Source: Chitinophagaceae bacterium (GTDB lineage Bacteria > Bacteroidota > Bacteroidia > Chitinophagales > Chitinophagaceae). From it: DNA of 52,056 nucleotides. The DNA lies in NCBI GenBank assembly GCA_025360525.1, contig JANYCA010000152.1:1-52056 (forward strand). Reading direction: 5' to 3'. The translations under genes and the position numbers were made by a program. The notes under the pieces are model-generated. The model did no database searches. It saw nothing but the letters and a program-made list of their open reading frames with translations, and was not told where the DNA came from. This document shows positions 43,712-52,056 of this stretch, piece after piece. How positions within the stretch are numbered: position 1 is the first letter of the stretch; every line of letters starts with the position of its first letter.

Positions 43712-46204
43712 CTAAAATCTACCCACAATTTTAAAATTAAGCAGTCGTGGAGTTAAACGGTTGGGGATACTGTACACAGTGTTTGAAAAATCTTTTATTA
43801 ATTGGTAAGAGATGGTATTTGGCCTGTCAATAAGGTTAAATACTTCAAAACTGGCCCATATATTTTCAAAATTCCGGAAGGGACTATGGCTGCGACGTTT
43901 GTTTTTTTCGCCCAGCAACAAGGCACTAAAACCAATATCTACCCTTATATAAGGATCTATTATTAATGCATTGCGGTACTTAACACTATTGGGAATATTA
44001 AAAGGCATGTTGCTTCCATAAATCATGTTAAGATGAACCTTGAAATTTTTGTTGGTAGCCAGGTAATCCTGTAAAAAAAGCCCGATGGTAATCAGCCTGT
44101 CGGTTGGGCGCCTTACATATCCAACATCTTGCCGGGTACTGTCTGTAGGTACTTTATCCACTGTGCCGGAATTGATGATTTCTCCTGCAGCATTTTTATA
44201 TTGGTAATAGTGATCGCCGTCAATATCTTCTTTGGTACGCATTAAACCTATGCTCAGCCAACTTTCCGCATCTTTTACCAGTTCGCCGTACAGCCTGGTT
44301 TCTATTCCGTAGGCATAAGCTTTTGCATTGTTCAGGCCATAATAGCGGATATTCACATTCACCACATCATATGGAATTACGTCCCACATATTTTTGTAAT
44401 AGGCTTCGGTGGTAATACGAAATGGGGTGCTGCCTCTAAAAAAATTATAATCAAATCCACCAACAACCTGGTAGCTTTTTTGAGCCTTCACCAGGGTGTT
44501 TACAGTACCATCATATTTCCTAAGTTCCCGGTAAAAAGGTGGTTGGCTATACAAACCGGTTGACAGTTTAAAAACCATATCTTTTTTCCAGTTGGGCTTA
44601 AAACTAATTTGTGCACGGGGGCTAATCAGTAATTCTTTGTTGAGAGAATTGTAATTATACCGTACACCGCCCTGCAAAGTAATGTTACCATTGTGCCTGC
44701 TGATGTTGATATTATCCTGCACATAACCACTTAATTTTTGTATGGACAAATTAGTATTGCTGCTAAAAAAAGAATTGAGCCGGCCGGTATTAACCGGTAA
44801 CGAGTAGCCGGCGCTGTCCTGGTATTCCCATTCGAACAATTTATCTTTAATATCCGTTTGTTCAATACTGTTGCCAAATTGAATAAAGTGTTTTCTCCTT
44901 TCAATACTTCCCTTTAAAGCAGCATTCCATACAGCAATATTCAGTTTATTTCGGCCGTAGTTTTGGTAAAAACCTGCACCCAGTGGATTTACAATTTGAC
45001 CAAAGGAACTGCTGTTATTATCAAAATCCCTGTCGCCAAAAAGGTAGGCTCCTGCTATATCAAAATTTTCATTTTCCTGATTTTGAAAGCGGCTTAGCAT
45101 CCACTTAAGTCTAAGTTTTTTATTGGGCTGATTAATGGCACTAAGACCAATAAAATTGGTTTTGTAGCCATCTTTTTCCTGTCCTTCAAAGTAAATATCC
45201 AGCCCGAGGTTAGCGGTAAAAAGCGGCGAAAAAACAGACGTTGTTTTTGAAGCGCTTTCCGGTATCAGCTTAAATTTGGTGGAAGAAAAGTTGCCCAGTA
45301 ATTCAAGTTGCCATTTCTCATTTAATTTGTACGACAGGTAGCCCTGCACATCAGCCGAGGAAGGAATGTAGGCACCTTTTATTTCCTGGCTGCTGAGCAG
45401 GTTGCTGTTGCTGCGATTGCGGACACCGATTAAATAAGTGATCCTTTCATTTTTTGCGGACCCTTCCAGGTGAAAGCCCTGCTCTAACAAACTGATATAG
45501 GCCGATCCACCAAAACTCTTTGGTTTTTTGTATTGGATATCGAGTACACTACTCATTTTGTCGCCGTACTTTGCCTGGAAACCACCGTTGTAAAAGCTCA
45601 CATTTCGGGCCATTTCCGGGTTTATAAAACTCAAGCCTTCCTGCTGTCCGCTGCGGACTAAATAGGGCCTGAAAATTTCAAAGTCATTGATGTAAATAAG
45701 GTTTTCATCGTAGTTGCCGCCACGTACGCTGTATTGAGAGGTTAGTTCATTGTTACTGCCCACCAGTATTTTTATCAAACCTTCCACACCACCAACTGTG
45801 CTGGGTAAAGCCAGCGAACTTTTGGGGTTTATTTTGGTGAGCCCCAGTTCCCTTCTTTCCCTATCATCACCTACCGTAACGGTGGCGAGTGTTTTGCCGG
45901 AGCGATCCAGCTGCACCAAAATTTTTTCTTCTTCTTCGCTGCTTAGGAAAAATATTTTTTGTGTTTCTCCATAACCGGTATGGGAGAATACCAATGCAAA
46001 AGATTTTTCTGCCGGCACTTTAAGACGAAAGTATCCACTGTCATTGGTGACAATGCCGGATGTTTTACCTAATATCGTTACAGATGCTTTAGCGATGACT
46101 GTTCCATTTTCATCAACCACATTTCCACTTACAAAGGCAGTTTTATTCTGGGCCTGTACCGATACAAAAAGCAGGGTCATCATAAGACTTGCGAATACTC
46201 TCAT
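43712..46204 (-). CDS. TonB-dependent outer membrane receptor with CarboxypepD_reg-like domain
   Basis: The 830-residue protein has a signal peptide (about 1-18), a CarboxypepD_reg-like beta-sandwich (VSGNVVDENGTVIAKASVTI, DSGYFRLKVP), a plug (about 120-220; LPSTVGGVEGLIKILVGSNN, QYSVRGGNYDENLIYIND) and a beta-barrel to the C-terminal Phe (LLNFKIVGRF). It should import a substrate with TonB energy. No SusD partner is adjacent, so it is not a standard glycan SusCD pair; iron chelates or others are possible. No TonB box is obvious. Length and ends look complete. Confidence 0.93.
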   Translation of the reverse strand: MRVFASLMMTLLFVSVQAQNKTAFVSGNVVDENGTVIAKASVTILGKTSGIVTNDSGYFRLKVPAEKSFALVFSHTGYGETQKIFFLSSEEEEKILVQLDRSGKTLATVTVGDDRERRELGLTKINPKSSLALPSTVGGVEGLIKILVGSNNELTSQYSVRGGNYDENLIYINDFEIFRPYLVRSGQQEGLSFINPEMARNVSFYNGGFQAKYGDKMSSVLDIQYKKPKSFGGSAYISLLEQGFHLEGSAKNERITYLIGVRNRSNSNLLSSQEIKGAYIPSSADVQGYLSYKLNEKWQLELLGNFSSTKFKLIPESASKTTSVFSPLFTANLGLDIYFEGQEKDGYKTNFIGLSAINQPNKKLRLKWMLSRFQNQENENFDIAGAYLFGDRDFDNNSSSFGQIVNPLGAGFYQNYGRNKLNIAVWNAALKGSIERRKHFIQFGNSIEQTDIKDKLFEWEYQDSAGYSLPVNTGRLNSFFSSNTNLSIQKLSGYVQDNINISRHNGNITLQGGVRYNYNSLNKELLISPRAQISFKPNWKKDMVFKLSTGLYSQPPFYRELRKYDGTVNTLVKAQKSYQVVGGFDYNFFRGSTPFRITTEAYYKNMWDVIPYDVVNVNIRYYGLNNAKAYAYGIETRLYGELVKDAESWLSIGLMRTKEDIDGDHYYQYKNAAGEIINSGTVDKVPTDSTRQDVGYVRRPTDRLITIGLFLQDYLATNKNFKVHLNMIYGSNMPFNIPNSVKYRNALIIDPYIRVDIGFSALLLGEKNKRRSHSPFRNFENIWASFEVFNLIDRPNTISYQLIKDFSNTVYSIPNRLTPRLLNFKIVGRF

Positions 46205-46397
46205 TTAATGAAGATAAATGTTTTATTGTTTTTTACATTTGATAAAACTAAGTTGCTGAAAAATAAAAAACTCTTGTAATAAAAATGGCTGATTTTTACT
46301 TTGTTTAGTTGAATGCCACGGCAATAGTATGAGGTTTTTCATGCAATTTTATTGTACCGTATCTATTAGCATTTTTAAAAAATAATTTTATCCTGAT

Positions 46398-47288
46398 ATG
46401 AAATTTTCAATTCCCCGATCCACCCTGTTAATTGGCAGTTGTTTGTACCTGCTAAGTTGTAGTGACAGTGCCGGCGACAGTAAGGCAACAGTAAAAAGCG
46501 CCACTGATTCTGCCAATGAAATTAAAGCCAGATACGCCGAAAACTTAATTGATTTATCCGGCAATAAAAGCATTAATGATTTGCTATGCCAGGGATGGGA
46601 ATTAGGCGAAGATTTAGAAAATCTCCCAAACAGCAGCGAAGCAGAAGGGATGCTACCCGTAAGGAGTTTTTATCTTTCCACGGATTCTACCTACATAAGA
46701 AACCCAAGAAATTTAATGGAATATGGCCGCTGGCGATTTGATGATGCTACTAAAATGATTGTTTTGCAGGAACGTGGCGGTTCAAAAACCGAGTATAAAT
46801 TAGGTGCTTTGGCTGTTAAAGAATTAGTAGTAGTTAAAAAAGGCGAAAGCAATGATTCCAAACTGCAATTTGTTTCTTCAGGTAAACGCTACCGCAATGT
46901 ATCGGACGATCCTTTCCATATTAGCAATAATCTTTGGCGGATTGCACCTAAAAATGCAGAGAGCGATGCTGCAGTAAAACAACGGTTAAAAGATTTTATT
47001 CATTTCCATATTTTGTTTTACAAGGATAACCTTGCAAAGGATGAAAAAACAATTTCTTTCTATGGTTTTCCTACTGTGCTAAAATGGTATGCCGGTGGTA
47101 TTTTTATTATTAAAGAAAACGACCTGCCCAATAATTGGATACAGTGTTTTTACAACAAAAGCCAGGCACTAAAAGCACGGGCTATGATGGAAGAAGTAGT
47201 AGGAAAAAAATACAAATGGCCTAAGGGAAATATCAGTTGGGTAATAAAAAATTTGAATGTGCTGGAACAAATGTATCAGCAGTTGTAA
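46398..47288 (+). CDS. Lipoprotein of unknown function
   Basis: The 296-residue protein has a lipoprotein signal (LLIGSCLYLLSCSDSAG; Cys21 or so). A first part of about 120 residues (GWELGEDLE, SFYLSTDSTYIRNPRNLMEY, GRWRFDDATKMIVLQERGG) looks like a lipocalin-like small beta domain found in Bacteroidota lipoproteins. The second part (RLKDFIHFHILFYKDN, SFYGFPTVLKWYAGGIFI) is not familiar to me. It is divergent from the TonB receptor and convergent with rpe. Confidence 0.7.
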   Translation: MKFSIPRSTLLIGSCLYLLSCSDSAGDSKATVKSATDSANEIKARYAENLIDLSGNKSINDLLCQGWELGEDLENLPNSSEAEGMLPVRSFYLSTDSTYIRNPRNLMEYGRWRFDDATKMIVLQERGGSKTEYKLGALAVKELVVVKKGESNDSKLQFVSSGKRYRNVSDDPFHISNNLWRIAPKNAESDAAVKQRLKDFIHFHILFYKDNLAKDEKTISFYGFPTVLKWYAGGIFIIKENDLPNNWIQCFYNKSQALKARAMMEEVVGKKYKWPKGNISWVIKNLNVLEQMYQQL

Positions 47289-47292
47289 GTAT

Positions 47293-47940
47293 TTAAAGCG
47301 CCTTTAATGCAGCAATGGTTTTAATTGGATCAGGCGATTTAAAAACAGTGTTGCCCGCCACCAATACATCTGCCCCTGCAGCTAATATAGTTGCTGCGTT
47401 TGCTAATGTAACACCGCCATCTATTTCAATCTTTACCTTCAGCGCATGTTCATCAATCATTGCCCGCAGTTGTTTTATTTTATTTAGTGTATAGGGAATA
47501 AAAGATTGCCCGCCAAAACCCGGGTTTACACTCATTAAACAAACCATGTCTATATCAGCCAGGATATCTTTCAGTAAGTCTACCGGCGTATGTGGATTTA
47601 AAGCAACGCCACACTGCATTCCAAGGCTTTTTATCTGTTGAATATTTCTGTGTAAATGAGGACATGCTTCCAGGTGTACCGTCAACATATCTGCTCCTGA
47701 TTTTTTAAATAGCTCTGCATAATTACCCGGCTCTTCAATCATTAAATGCACGTCGCAAAACTTGGAAGTAGCTTTTCTGAAAAACTCAATCAGCATTGGA
47801 CCAAAACTAATGTTGGGTACAAACCTCCCATCCATCACATCCAGGTGAAACCAGTCTGCTTCGCTGGCATTCAGCATATCACATTCCTGTTGCAGTTGTA
47901 AAAAATTGGCTGCTAACAATGATGGCGCTATAATGGGCAT
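47293..47940 (-). CDS. rpe: Ribulose-phosphate 3-epimerase
   Basis: This 215-residue TIM barrel carries IAPSLLAANF, FHLDVMDGRFVPNISFG (metal-binding His and Asp), CDVHLMIEEP, LNPHTPVDLL, VCLMSVNPGFGGQSF and VKIEIDGGV with the catalytic Asp. It interconverts ribulose 5-phosphate and xylulose 5-phosphate in the pentose phosphate pathway. It ends five bases after the lipoprotein stop on the opposite strand. Confidence 0.97.
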   Translation of the reverse strand: MPIIAPSLLAANFLQLQQECDMLNASEADWFHLDVMDGRFVPNISFGPMLIEFFRKATSKFCDVHLMIEEPGNYAELFKKSGADMLTVHLEACPHLHRNIQQIKSLGMQCGVALNPHTPVDLLKDILADIDMVCLMSVNPGFGGQSFIPYTLNKIKQLRAMIDEHALKVKIEIDGGVTLANAATILAAGADVLVAGNTVFKSPDPIKTIAALKAL

Positions 47941-48035
47941 AATGTATATTGGTTGTTTTGTTCGTTTGTTTACTTACAATATCGTATTGATCTAAAAAAT
48001 TTCTTTTAATTACCCATTCACCATTGACCATTCGC

Positions 48036-48827
48036 CTACTTCACGCCCAATTTACCTAAAGCATCCCGTGCCTCAATATAGTTTGGATCAAACTGCAACG
48101 CCATTTGATAATTTTGAATAGCCTGTTCTTTTTTATCCAGTTTTTCAAAACATTTACCCATCCAAAAATAGGCTTCTTCGTTTGTTTTTTTAATTACCAG
48201 GGCAAGTTCAAGCACTTTTAATGCATCAACATATTTACCTAAATCGTATAAACAAATTGCCTTTTCCCGGTAAGCCATACTATTGGTATAATCAGCCGAT
48301 ATCGCATCTTCAAAAAAAGCAATTGCCTTAATTTTATCGCCGGTGCTGGAGTAGTAAAGTCCTTTAATAAAAAGCGCCTGTGTGGCAGCATTTGCTTTCG
48401 ATTGCAACAATGCATCTGCCATTGACAATGCATGTGCATCTTTTGTAAAAGCATACAGGGATCCAAGTGCCATAATATGTTCGGGTAATGGTTCCAACAG
48501 AACAAGATTTTCCCATGCTTTGATGGCTTTTAAAGTGTCTTCATTTTCTGAATGTAAGGTTGCCTTAATAAACCAAAGACGGCTGTTGATCGTGTCTTTT
48601 TGTAACAGCCGGTCTGTTGCTGCAATAGCTCTGTCGTAGCTGCCATTGTCCCGATAATATTGAATAAGTTTTTCTTTCAGCAGAAATGAATCCGGATATT
48701 GGTCAATGGAAGCCTGCAGGCTTTTCTCCGCTTCGGGCACGGCCACTTCCTCCTGAGTGGAGTCTTTATTTTTACAGCCTGTAAATAATCCTGCTAACAA
48801 TAAAGAACACAATAACAATTTTTTCAT
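48036..48827 (-). CDS. TPR-repeat lipoprotein
   Basis: A lipoprotein signal (KKLLLCSLLLAGLFTGCKNK) is followed by about five tetratricopeptide repeats from residue 40 to the end, for example YRDNGSYDRAIAATDRLLQK, EAYFWMGKCFEKLDKKEQAI and NYIEARDALGKLG. TPRs bind other proteins, so this is probably a scaffold at the outer membrane. The frame opens at 48890, but the -7 element at 48845-48852 (minus) and the signal peptide both place the start at ATG 48827 (263 residues). Confidence 0.85.
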   Translation of the reverse strand: MKKLLLCSLLLAGLFTGCKNKDSTQEEVAVPEAEKSLQASIDQYPDSFLLKEKLIQYYRDNGSYDRAIAATDRLLQKDTINSRLWFIKATLHSENEDTLKAIKAWENLVLLEPLPEHIMALGSLYAFTKDAHALSMADALLQSKANAATQALFIKGLYYSSTGDKIKAIAFFEDAISADYTNSMAYREKAICLYDLGKYVDALKVLELALVIKKTNEEAYFWMGKCFEKLDKKEQAIQNYQMALQFDPNYIEARDALGKLGVK

Positions 48828-48844
48828 GCGATGTTTATAGGCCG

Positions 48845-48852
48845 CAAAATTA
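48845..48852 (-). promoter_or_regulatory. -7 promoter element for the TPR lipoprotein
   Basis: On the minus strand TAATTTTG matches TAnnTTTG and lies 18 bases before ATG 48827, supporting that start over the one at 48890. Confidence 0.5.
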
Positions 48853-48909
48853 AGTTGTTGTAGTATAAAGTGCTGACAAAATTTTGACAATGTTACTTGC
48901 CTTAGCTGT

Positions 48910-48917
48910 TAACTTTG
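48910..48917 (+). promoter_or_regulatory. -7 promoter element for the PD40 protein
   Basis: TAACTTTG matches TAnnTTTG; a TTTG lies 23 bases upstream (48883-48886). An AGAGG ribosome site precedes ATG 48936. Confidence 0.5.
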
Positions 48918-48935
48918 CGTCACTAAAAAAAGAGG

Positions 48936-50051
48936 ATGAAAAGAGTTTTATTTTTTGCAGTTGGATTGTCAGTAATAATTGGGTTCACAGCCTTCAAGCA
49001 AACGGAAAATAGTATACCACAGCATATCAATAAATTTGTACCTGCTGATACAATTCAATTTGATGGAGAAAAGCATTTTGCCAATGTACAGCAGCTAACT
49101 TTTGGAGGCGATAATGCAGAAGCATACTTTAGTTTTGACGGCAAATACCTGATTTTCCAAAAAACAAATCCAAAGGAAGGCATCCTTTGCGACCAAATTT
49201 GGATGGGAAAAATCCCTACAGATCCCGGCGAAAAATTTGAACCAAAATTAGTAAGTACCGGCTCGGGTCGTACTACCTGCGCTTATTTTTATCCTGATGG
49301 TAAACATGTATTGTATGCCTCTACGCATTTGGCCGATATCAATTGCCCTCTCGTGCCAGACAGGAAAAAGTATGGCAATAAATATATCTGGGCGGTGTAT
49401 GAAGGCTTTGATATTTTTAAGGCTGACATCAATGGAAAAATTGTAAAGCAACTCACCAAAACAAAGGGCTACGATGCAGAAGCCACCCTATCTCCCAAAG
49501 GGAATATTATACTTTTTACTTCGATGAGAGACGGTGACCTTGATTTATATACCATGAACCTAAATGGGAGAAATGTAAAACGTATTACTCATCAATTGGG
49601 GTACGATGGCGGTGCCTGGTTTAGCCCAGATGGTACAAAAATAATTTGGCGTGCCAGCAGGCCAACCACCGAAGCTGAGATTAAAGAATACAAAGATTTA
49701 TTAAAAGAAAACCTGGTTGCACCTACACACATGGAAGTATGGATAGCCAATGCTGATGGCAGCAATGCACACCAGATAACTTTTTTGGAGCAAGCCAATT
49801 GGGCACCCAACTTTACTCCAGACGGCAAACACGTAATTTTTTGCAGCAATCATGAGTACAAGCGTGGCTTCCCATTTAATATGTACATTACCGATATTGA
49901 TGGAAAAGGGTTAGAAAAAATTAGCCGGGACAAAGGTTTTGATGCCTTCCCTATGTTTAGCCCCGATGGTAAGAAATTTGTTTTTTGCAGTAATCGCAAT
50001 AATGGCGGCACAAGAGATACTAATATTTTTATTGCAGATTGGGTGGAGTAG
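48936..50051 (+). CDS. Exported PD40/TolB-like beta-propeller protein
   Basis: The 371-residue protein has a signal peptide (about 1-20) and repeated PD40 (WD40-like) blades: AYFSFDGKYLIFQ, YFYPDGKHVLYAST, ATLSPKGNIILFTSMRDGDLDLY, AWFSPDGTKIIWRA, NFTPDGKHVIFCSN and MFSPDGKKFVFCSN. Six blades can be counted, as in the TolB propeller. Such proteins often stand alone in Bacteroidota, and their ligand is unknown. No protease domain is attached, unlike in some relatives. It is divergent from the TPR lipoprotein across a shared 100-bp promoter region. Confidence 0.85.
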   Translation: MKRVLFFAVGLSVIIGFTAFKQTENSIPQHINKFVPADTIQFDGEKHFANVQQLTFGGDNAEAYFSFDGKYLIFQKTNPKEGILCDQIWMGKIPTDPGEKFEPKLVSTGSGRTTCAYFYPDGKHVLYASTHLADINCPLVPDRKKYGNKYIWAVYEGFDIFKADINGKIVKQLTKTKGYDAEATLSPKGNIILFTSMRDGDLDLYTMNLNGRNVKRITHQLGYDGGAWFSPDGTKIIWRASRPTTEAEIKEYKDLLKENLVAPTHMEVWIANADGSNAHQITFLEQANWAPNFTPDGKHVIFCSNHEYKRGFPFNMYITDIDGKGLEKISRDKGFDAFPMFSPDGKKFVFCSNRNNGGTRDTNIFIADWVE

Positions 50052-50170
50052 GATGGGGAATGTTTAATATGGTTGAATGTTGTTTAATGTAGTTGAATGT
50101 TGTTTAAAATGGTTGAATGTTGTTTAAAGTGGTTTGAACTTGTCTAATGTGGTTGAATGTTTTTGAAGAT
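50051..50170. repeat. Tandem repeat, six units of 20 bp
   Basis: The unit GGTTGAATGTTGTTTAATGT recurs with a strict 20-bp period at 50071, 50091, 50111, 50131 and 50151, with a more divergent unit at 50051. It starts at the stop region of the PD40 gene and is not coding; 20 bp is not a multiple of three. The convergent aminotransferase gene ends at 50213. Confidence 0.85.
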
Positions 50171-50212
50171 GGGTATACTTGATTGGCAATTGTTGAAATT
50201 AAAAGCTGTTTA

Positions 50213-51316
50213 TCATCCAATTGATTTTAGCGCACTACAAAACTGCTGCATCTCTTCGATGGTGCCCATACTTACCCTGCACCACTTACCGCCAAAATGT
50301 TCCCTGTATTGAACCATAATATTTTTTTCCTGCAGTTGCTTCGAAAAACCTGCACCAATTTTATCAATATTAAACATAACAAAACTTGTTACCGATGGGA
50401 TAGATTCCAGCTGTAGCTCACTGAATGTTTTATAACACATTTCTTTTGTCTGCATCGTTTTATTTCTGCAATCTTTTACAAAGTCCTGGTCTTTTAATGC
50501 TGCGGATGCAGCCGCTGCAGTTACCATGCTGATACTTACATCCGGGCATGGCTGCAGGCTGCTTAATCTTTTAATGGTATCCGGATGAGCAATCGCATAG
50601 CCAATTCTTGCACCAGCCAACCCATATATTTTTGAAAATGTTTTGGCCACTACCACATTCGGATTTTTAATGGCGATATCTTTTAAAGAGGGAAGCTCTG
50701 CAAATTCTGTATAGGCTTCATCTACCAAAACCATGCATTTTTTACTGCACTGCTCTACAAAATTCCTGAGTGGTGCATCATCCACAAAAGTACCGGTTGG
50801 GTTATTGGGATTGCATACATATACCAGTGTTGTATGCTCATCAATTGCAGATAACATAGCGCCAAGATCAAGCATTTTTTTATTGCTTAGCGGTACACGG
50901 TTTACTTTTAATCCAAATGATTCAGCCTGTCCGTTCCACACACGGTAAGATGGTTCAGCAGAAATGATATTGCCTTTTGTGCCGGATACCATCAAAAAAG
51001 TTAGACCAAGTATTTCCGACGAGCCGGCACCCATTAAAATATGCTCCGTGCCAACATCCCAAAAATCGGCCAGCTGTTTTTTCAGTGCTGGTATCTGGTC
51101 ATCAGGGTAGCGATTGGAATTGCTCAGTGCATCTGCCATGGCTCTTTGGGTTGCAGCCGATGGTCCATAGGCATTTTCGTTACTGTTTAGTAAAATAATA
51201 CCTGCTGAATTTTTTGATGGATAATCAATTGCCCATAGGTTTGGGGCTATACCAATACCTGCTAAAACAGCAGCGGAATTTTTAAGCCAGTTGCGGCGGG
51301 AATTTGGTTGTAGCAT
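50213..51316 (-). CDS. Histidinol-phosphate aminotransferase-like PLP enzyme with Tat signal
   Basis: The 367-residue protein has a Tat-type N-terminus (SRRNWLKNSAAVLAGIGIA), then a fold-type I aminotransferase: LNSNENAYGPS, ILMGAGSSEILGLTF, VYVCNPNNPTGTF, VLVDEAYTEF and AKTFSKIYGLAGARIGY with the PLP-binding Lys. It resembles HisC, but a Tat signal suggests that the folded, PLP-loaded enzyme is exported, which is not expected for histidine synthesis. No his genes are nearby. It could act on a periplasmic amino acid, or have lost the biosynthetic role. The ATG at 51316 is needed to include the Tat motif. Confidence 0.88.
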   Translation of the reverse strand: MLQPNSRRNWLKNSAAVLAGIGIAPNLWAIDYPSKNSAGIILLNSNENAYGPSAATQRAMADALSNSNRYPDDQIPALKKQLADFWDVGTEHILMGAGSSEILGLTFLMVSGTKGNIISAEPSYRVWNGQAESFGLKVNRVPLSNKKMLDLGAMLSAIDEHTTLVYVCNPNNPTGTFVDDAPLRNFVEQCSKKCMVLVDEAYTEFAELPSLKDIAIKNPNVVVAKTFSKIYGLAGARIGYAIAHPDTIKRLSSLQPCPDVSISMVTAAAASAALKDQDFVKDCRNKTMQTKEMCYKTFSELQLESIPSVTSFVMFNIDKIGAGFSKQLQEKNIMVQYREHFGGKWCRVSMGTIEEMQQFCSALKSIG

Positions 51317-51465
51317 ATGTTAATTTTTAAAGGTTAAGCTACAATTATTTTTAAACCCTGTAAAATAAAAAACGGGATTAGGTATTTTTTACCCGTTAAC
51401 ATGAGGTAGTATTTAACGGAAATCCTATTGTAATCCAAGGTTAAAAATATTTAGTTGAAAACAGT

Positions 51466-51957
51466 TTACCTGCTTCCCAATTCAATCACCTCACAATCCT
51501 TCATATCTTTTCCGTCAATTACAAATCGGATGATGGTTCTGGTTTTGTGCCAGCCGTCTTTGCCTGCTGCGCCGGGGTTCATGTGCAGGCATTGCAATTT
51601 TTCATCGAACATCACTTTTAAAATATGGCTATGCCCGCTGATGAATAATTGTGGCTGGTGAAACAGTAATTCCTTTTTTGTTTCCGGGTTGTACCTTGGT
51701 GGATAACCACCAATATGCCGCATCATTACTTTTACTTCTTCACACATAAAAACCAATTGTTCCGGGTATTCACTCCTGATAGCTGTGCCATCGATATTAC
51801 CATAAACACCTTTTAAACTTTTAAACCCTTTCACCTTTTCAACTATTCCTTCCCCAAAATCCCCGCCATGCCACACTTCATCACAGTTTTTAAAATGTTC
51901 AAAAACAGTTTCATCTAAATAGCCGTGGGTGTCCGATATTAATCCTATCCTTGTCAA
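51466..51957 (-). CDS. YfcE/MJ0936-like metallophosphoesterase
   Basis: This 163-residue calcineurin-like phosphoesterase has IGLISDTHGYLDE, EVWHGGDFGEG, VYGNIDG, MMRHIGGYPPRY and ISGHSHILKV, covering all metal-binding motifs. Relatives of this size (YfcE) hydrolyse simple phosphodiesters; the natural substrate is unknown. It is intact, unlike the unrelated metallophosphoesterase pseudogene at 2421. It is divergent from the gene starting at 52016. Confidence 0.9.
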   Translation of the reverse strand: MTRIGLISDTHGYLDETVFEHFKNCDEVWHGGDFGEGIVEKVKGFKSLKGVYGNIDGTAIRSEYPEQLVFMCEEVKVMMRHIGGYPPRYNPETKKELLFHQPQLFISGHSHILKVMFDEKLQCLHMNPGAAGKDGWHKTRTIIRFVIDGKDMKDCEVIELGSR

Positions 51958-51976
51958 TAGTATTTAATTTAAAATG

Positions 51977-51984
51977 TAAATTTG
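51977..51984 (+). promoter_or_regulatory. -7 promoter element for the gene at the right edge
   Basis: TAAATTTG matches TAnnTTTG, with a CTTG 21 bases upstream. It lies about 30 bases before ATG 52016. Confidence 0.5.
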
Positions 51985-52015
51985 ATGTCAGGATTGCAAA
52001 CCACCAAATTATACC

Positions 52016-52056
52016 ATGCCATTCCACCGCAACTTTATTTACTTTATCGATAAACG
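52016..52056 (+). CDS. Start of an unidentified gene (3' end outside window)
   Basis: From ATG 52016 the frame reads MPFHRNFIYFIDK to the window edge. A perfect -7 element lies about 30 bases upstream, so a gene start is likely. There are too few residues to name a family. Confidence 0.35.
   Translation, partial: MPFHRNFIYFIDK

Overview
This window reads as a chromosomal segment of a Bacteroidota bacterium, most likely family Chitinophagaceae (inference). Several genes are preceded by the Bacteroidota -7 promoter element TAnnTTTG, and metF has a complete TTTG-N19-TAAATTTG. The DNA is AT-rich with weak Shine-Dalgarno sites. The gene families also fit: a CarboxypepD_reg-like TonB receptor, a GldJ/K-like FGE-fold protein, bacterial GH3, DUF1080, GH29, and a Bacteroidota-type IS110 transposase.

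Positions 1-7,900 form an accessory, decaying region of lone or broken genes separated by long non-coding stretches. In order they are: the end of a Y1/REP-type transposase, a DUF1080 protein, a frameshifted minus-strand remnant, a metallophosphoesterase with one in-frame TAA, an intact RsbQ-like hydrolase translationally coupled to a PAS-histidine kinase, an IS110 element with two lesions and a structured downstream region, and the 3' end of a PIN-domain toxin. Short hairpin-forming repeats recur, several 10-25 bp after stop codons of these genes (near 405, 1646, 2200, 3366 and 7724). A second repeat type occurs near 2327 and 3447. The layout recalls gene cassettes with recombination sites, although no integrase is visible.

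Positions 7,900-18,000 are core metabolism and envelope: polA, metF (opposite strand), lptB, a GH3 acyl-adenylating enzyme overlapping fabG, then a small membrane protein, a SulP transporter and a beta-carbonic anhydrase that together look like a bicarbonate uptake and interconversion unit.

Positions 18,000-27,200 hold a small dihaem cytochrome, an aldo/keto reductase, a wrecked GH13 glucosidase (signal peptide joined to the C-terminal domain), a 143-bp direct repeat with a hairpin, a DUF937/EF-hand-like protein, prfA, an amidohydrolase and mutL. This MutL lacks the DQHA endonuclease signature.

Positions 27,200-35,500 begin with a DUF1611/enolase-superfamily pair matching the DgcN-DgcA D-glutamate pathway. 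A glycan-associated cluster follows: Tat-type Gfo/Idh/MocA oxidoreductase, FGE-fold protein, ApbE, hydroxypyruvate-isomerase-like protein and GH29 alpha-fucosidase.

Positions 35,700-52,056 are mostly housekeeping: ung, plsC-like, pfkA, pyk, LuxE-like, a lipoprotein, a UbiA-like membrane protein whose frame opens upstream of any standard start, M42 peptidase, TonB receptor, lipoprotein, rpe, TPR lipoprotein, PD40 beta-propeller, a 20-bp tandem repeat, a Tat-type HisC-like aminotransferase, a YfcE-like phosphoesterase and the first codons of a further gene. I saw no tRNA, rRNA or CRISPR array.

The strongest candidates for unusual biology are the hydrolase-PAS-kinase sensing module, the hairpin repeats after lone genes, and the structured RNA-like region beside the IS110 transposase.
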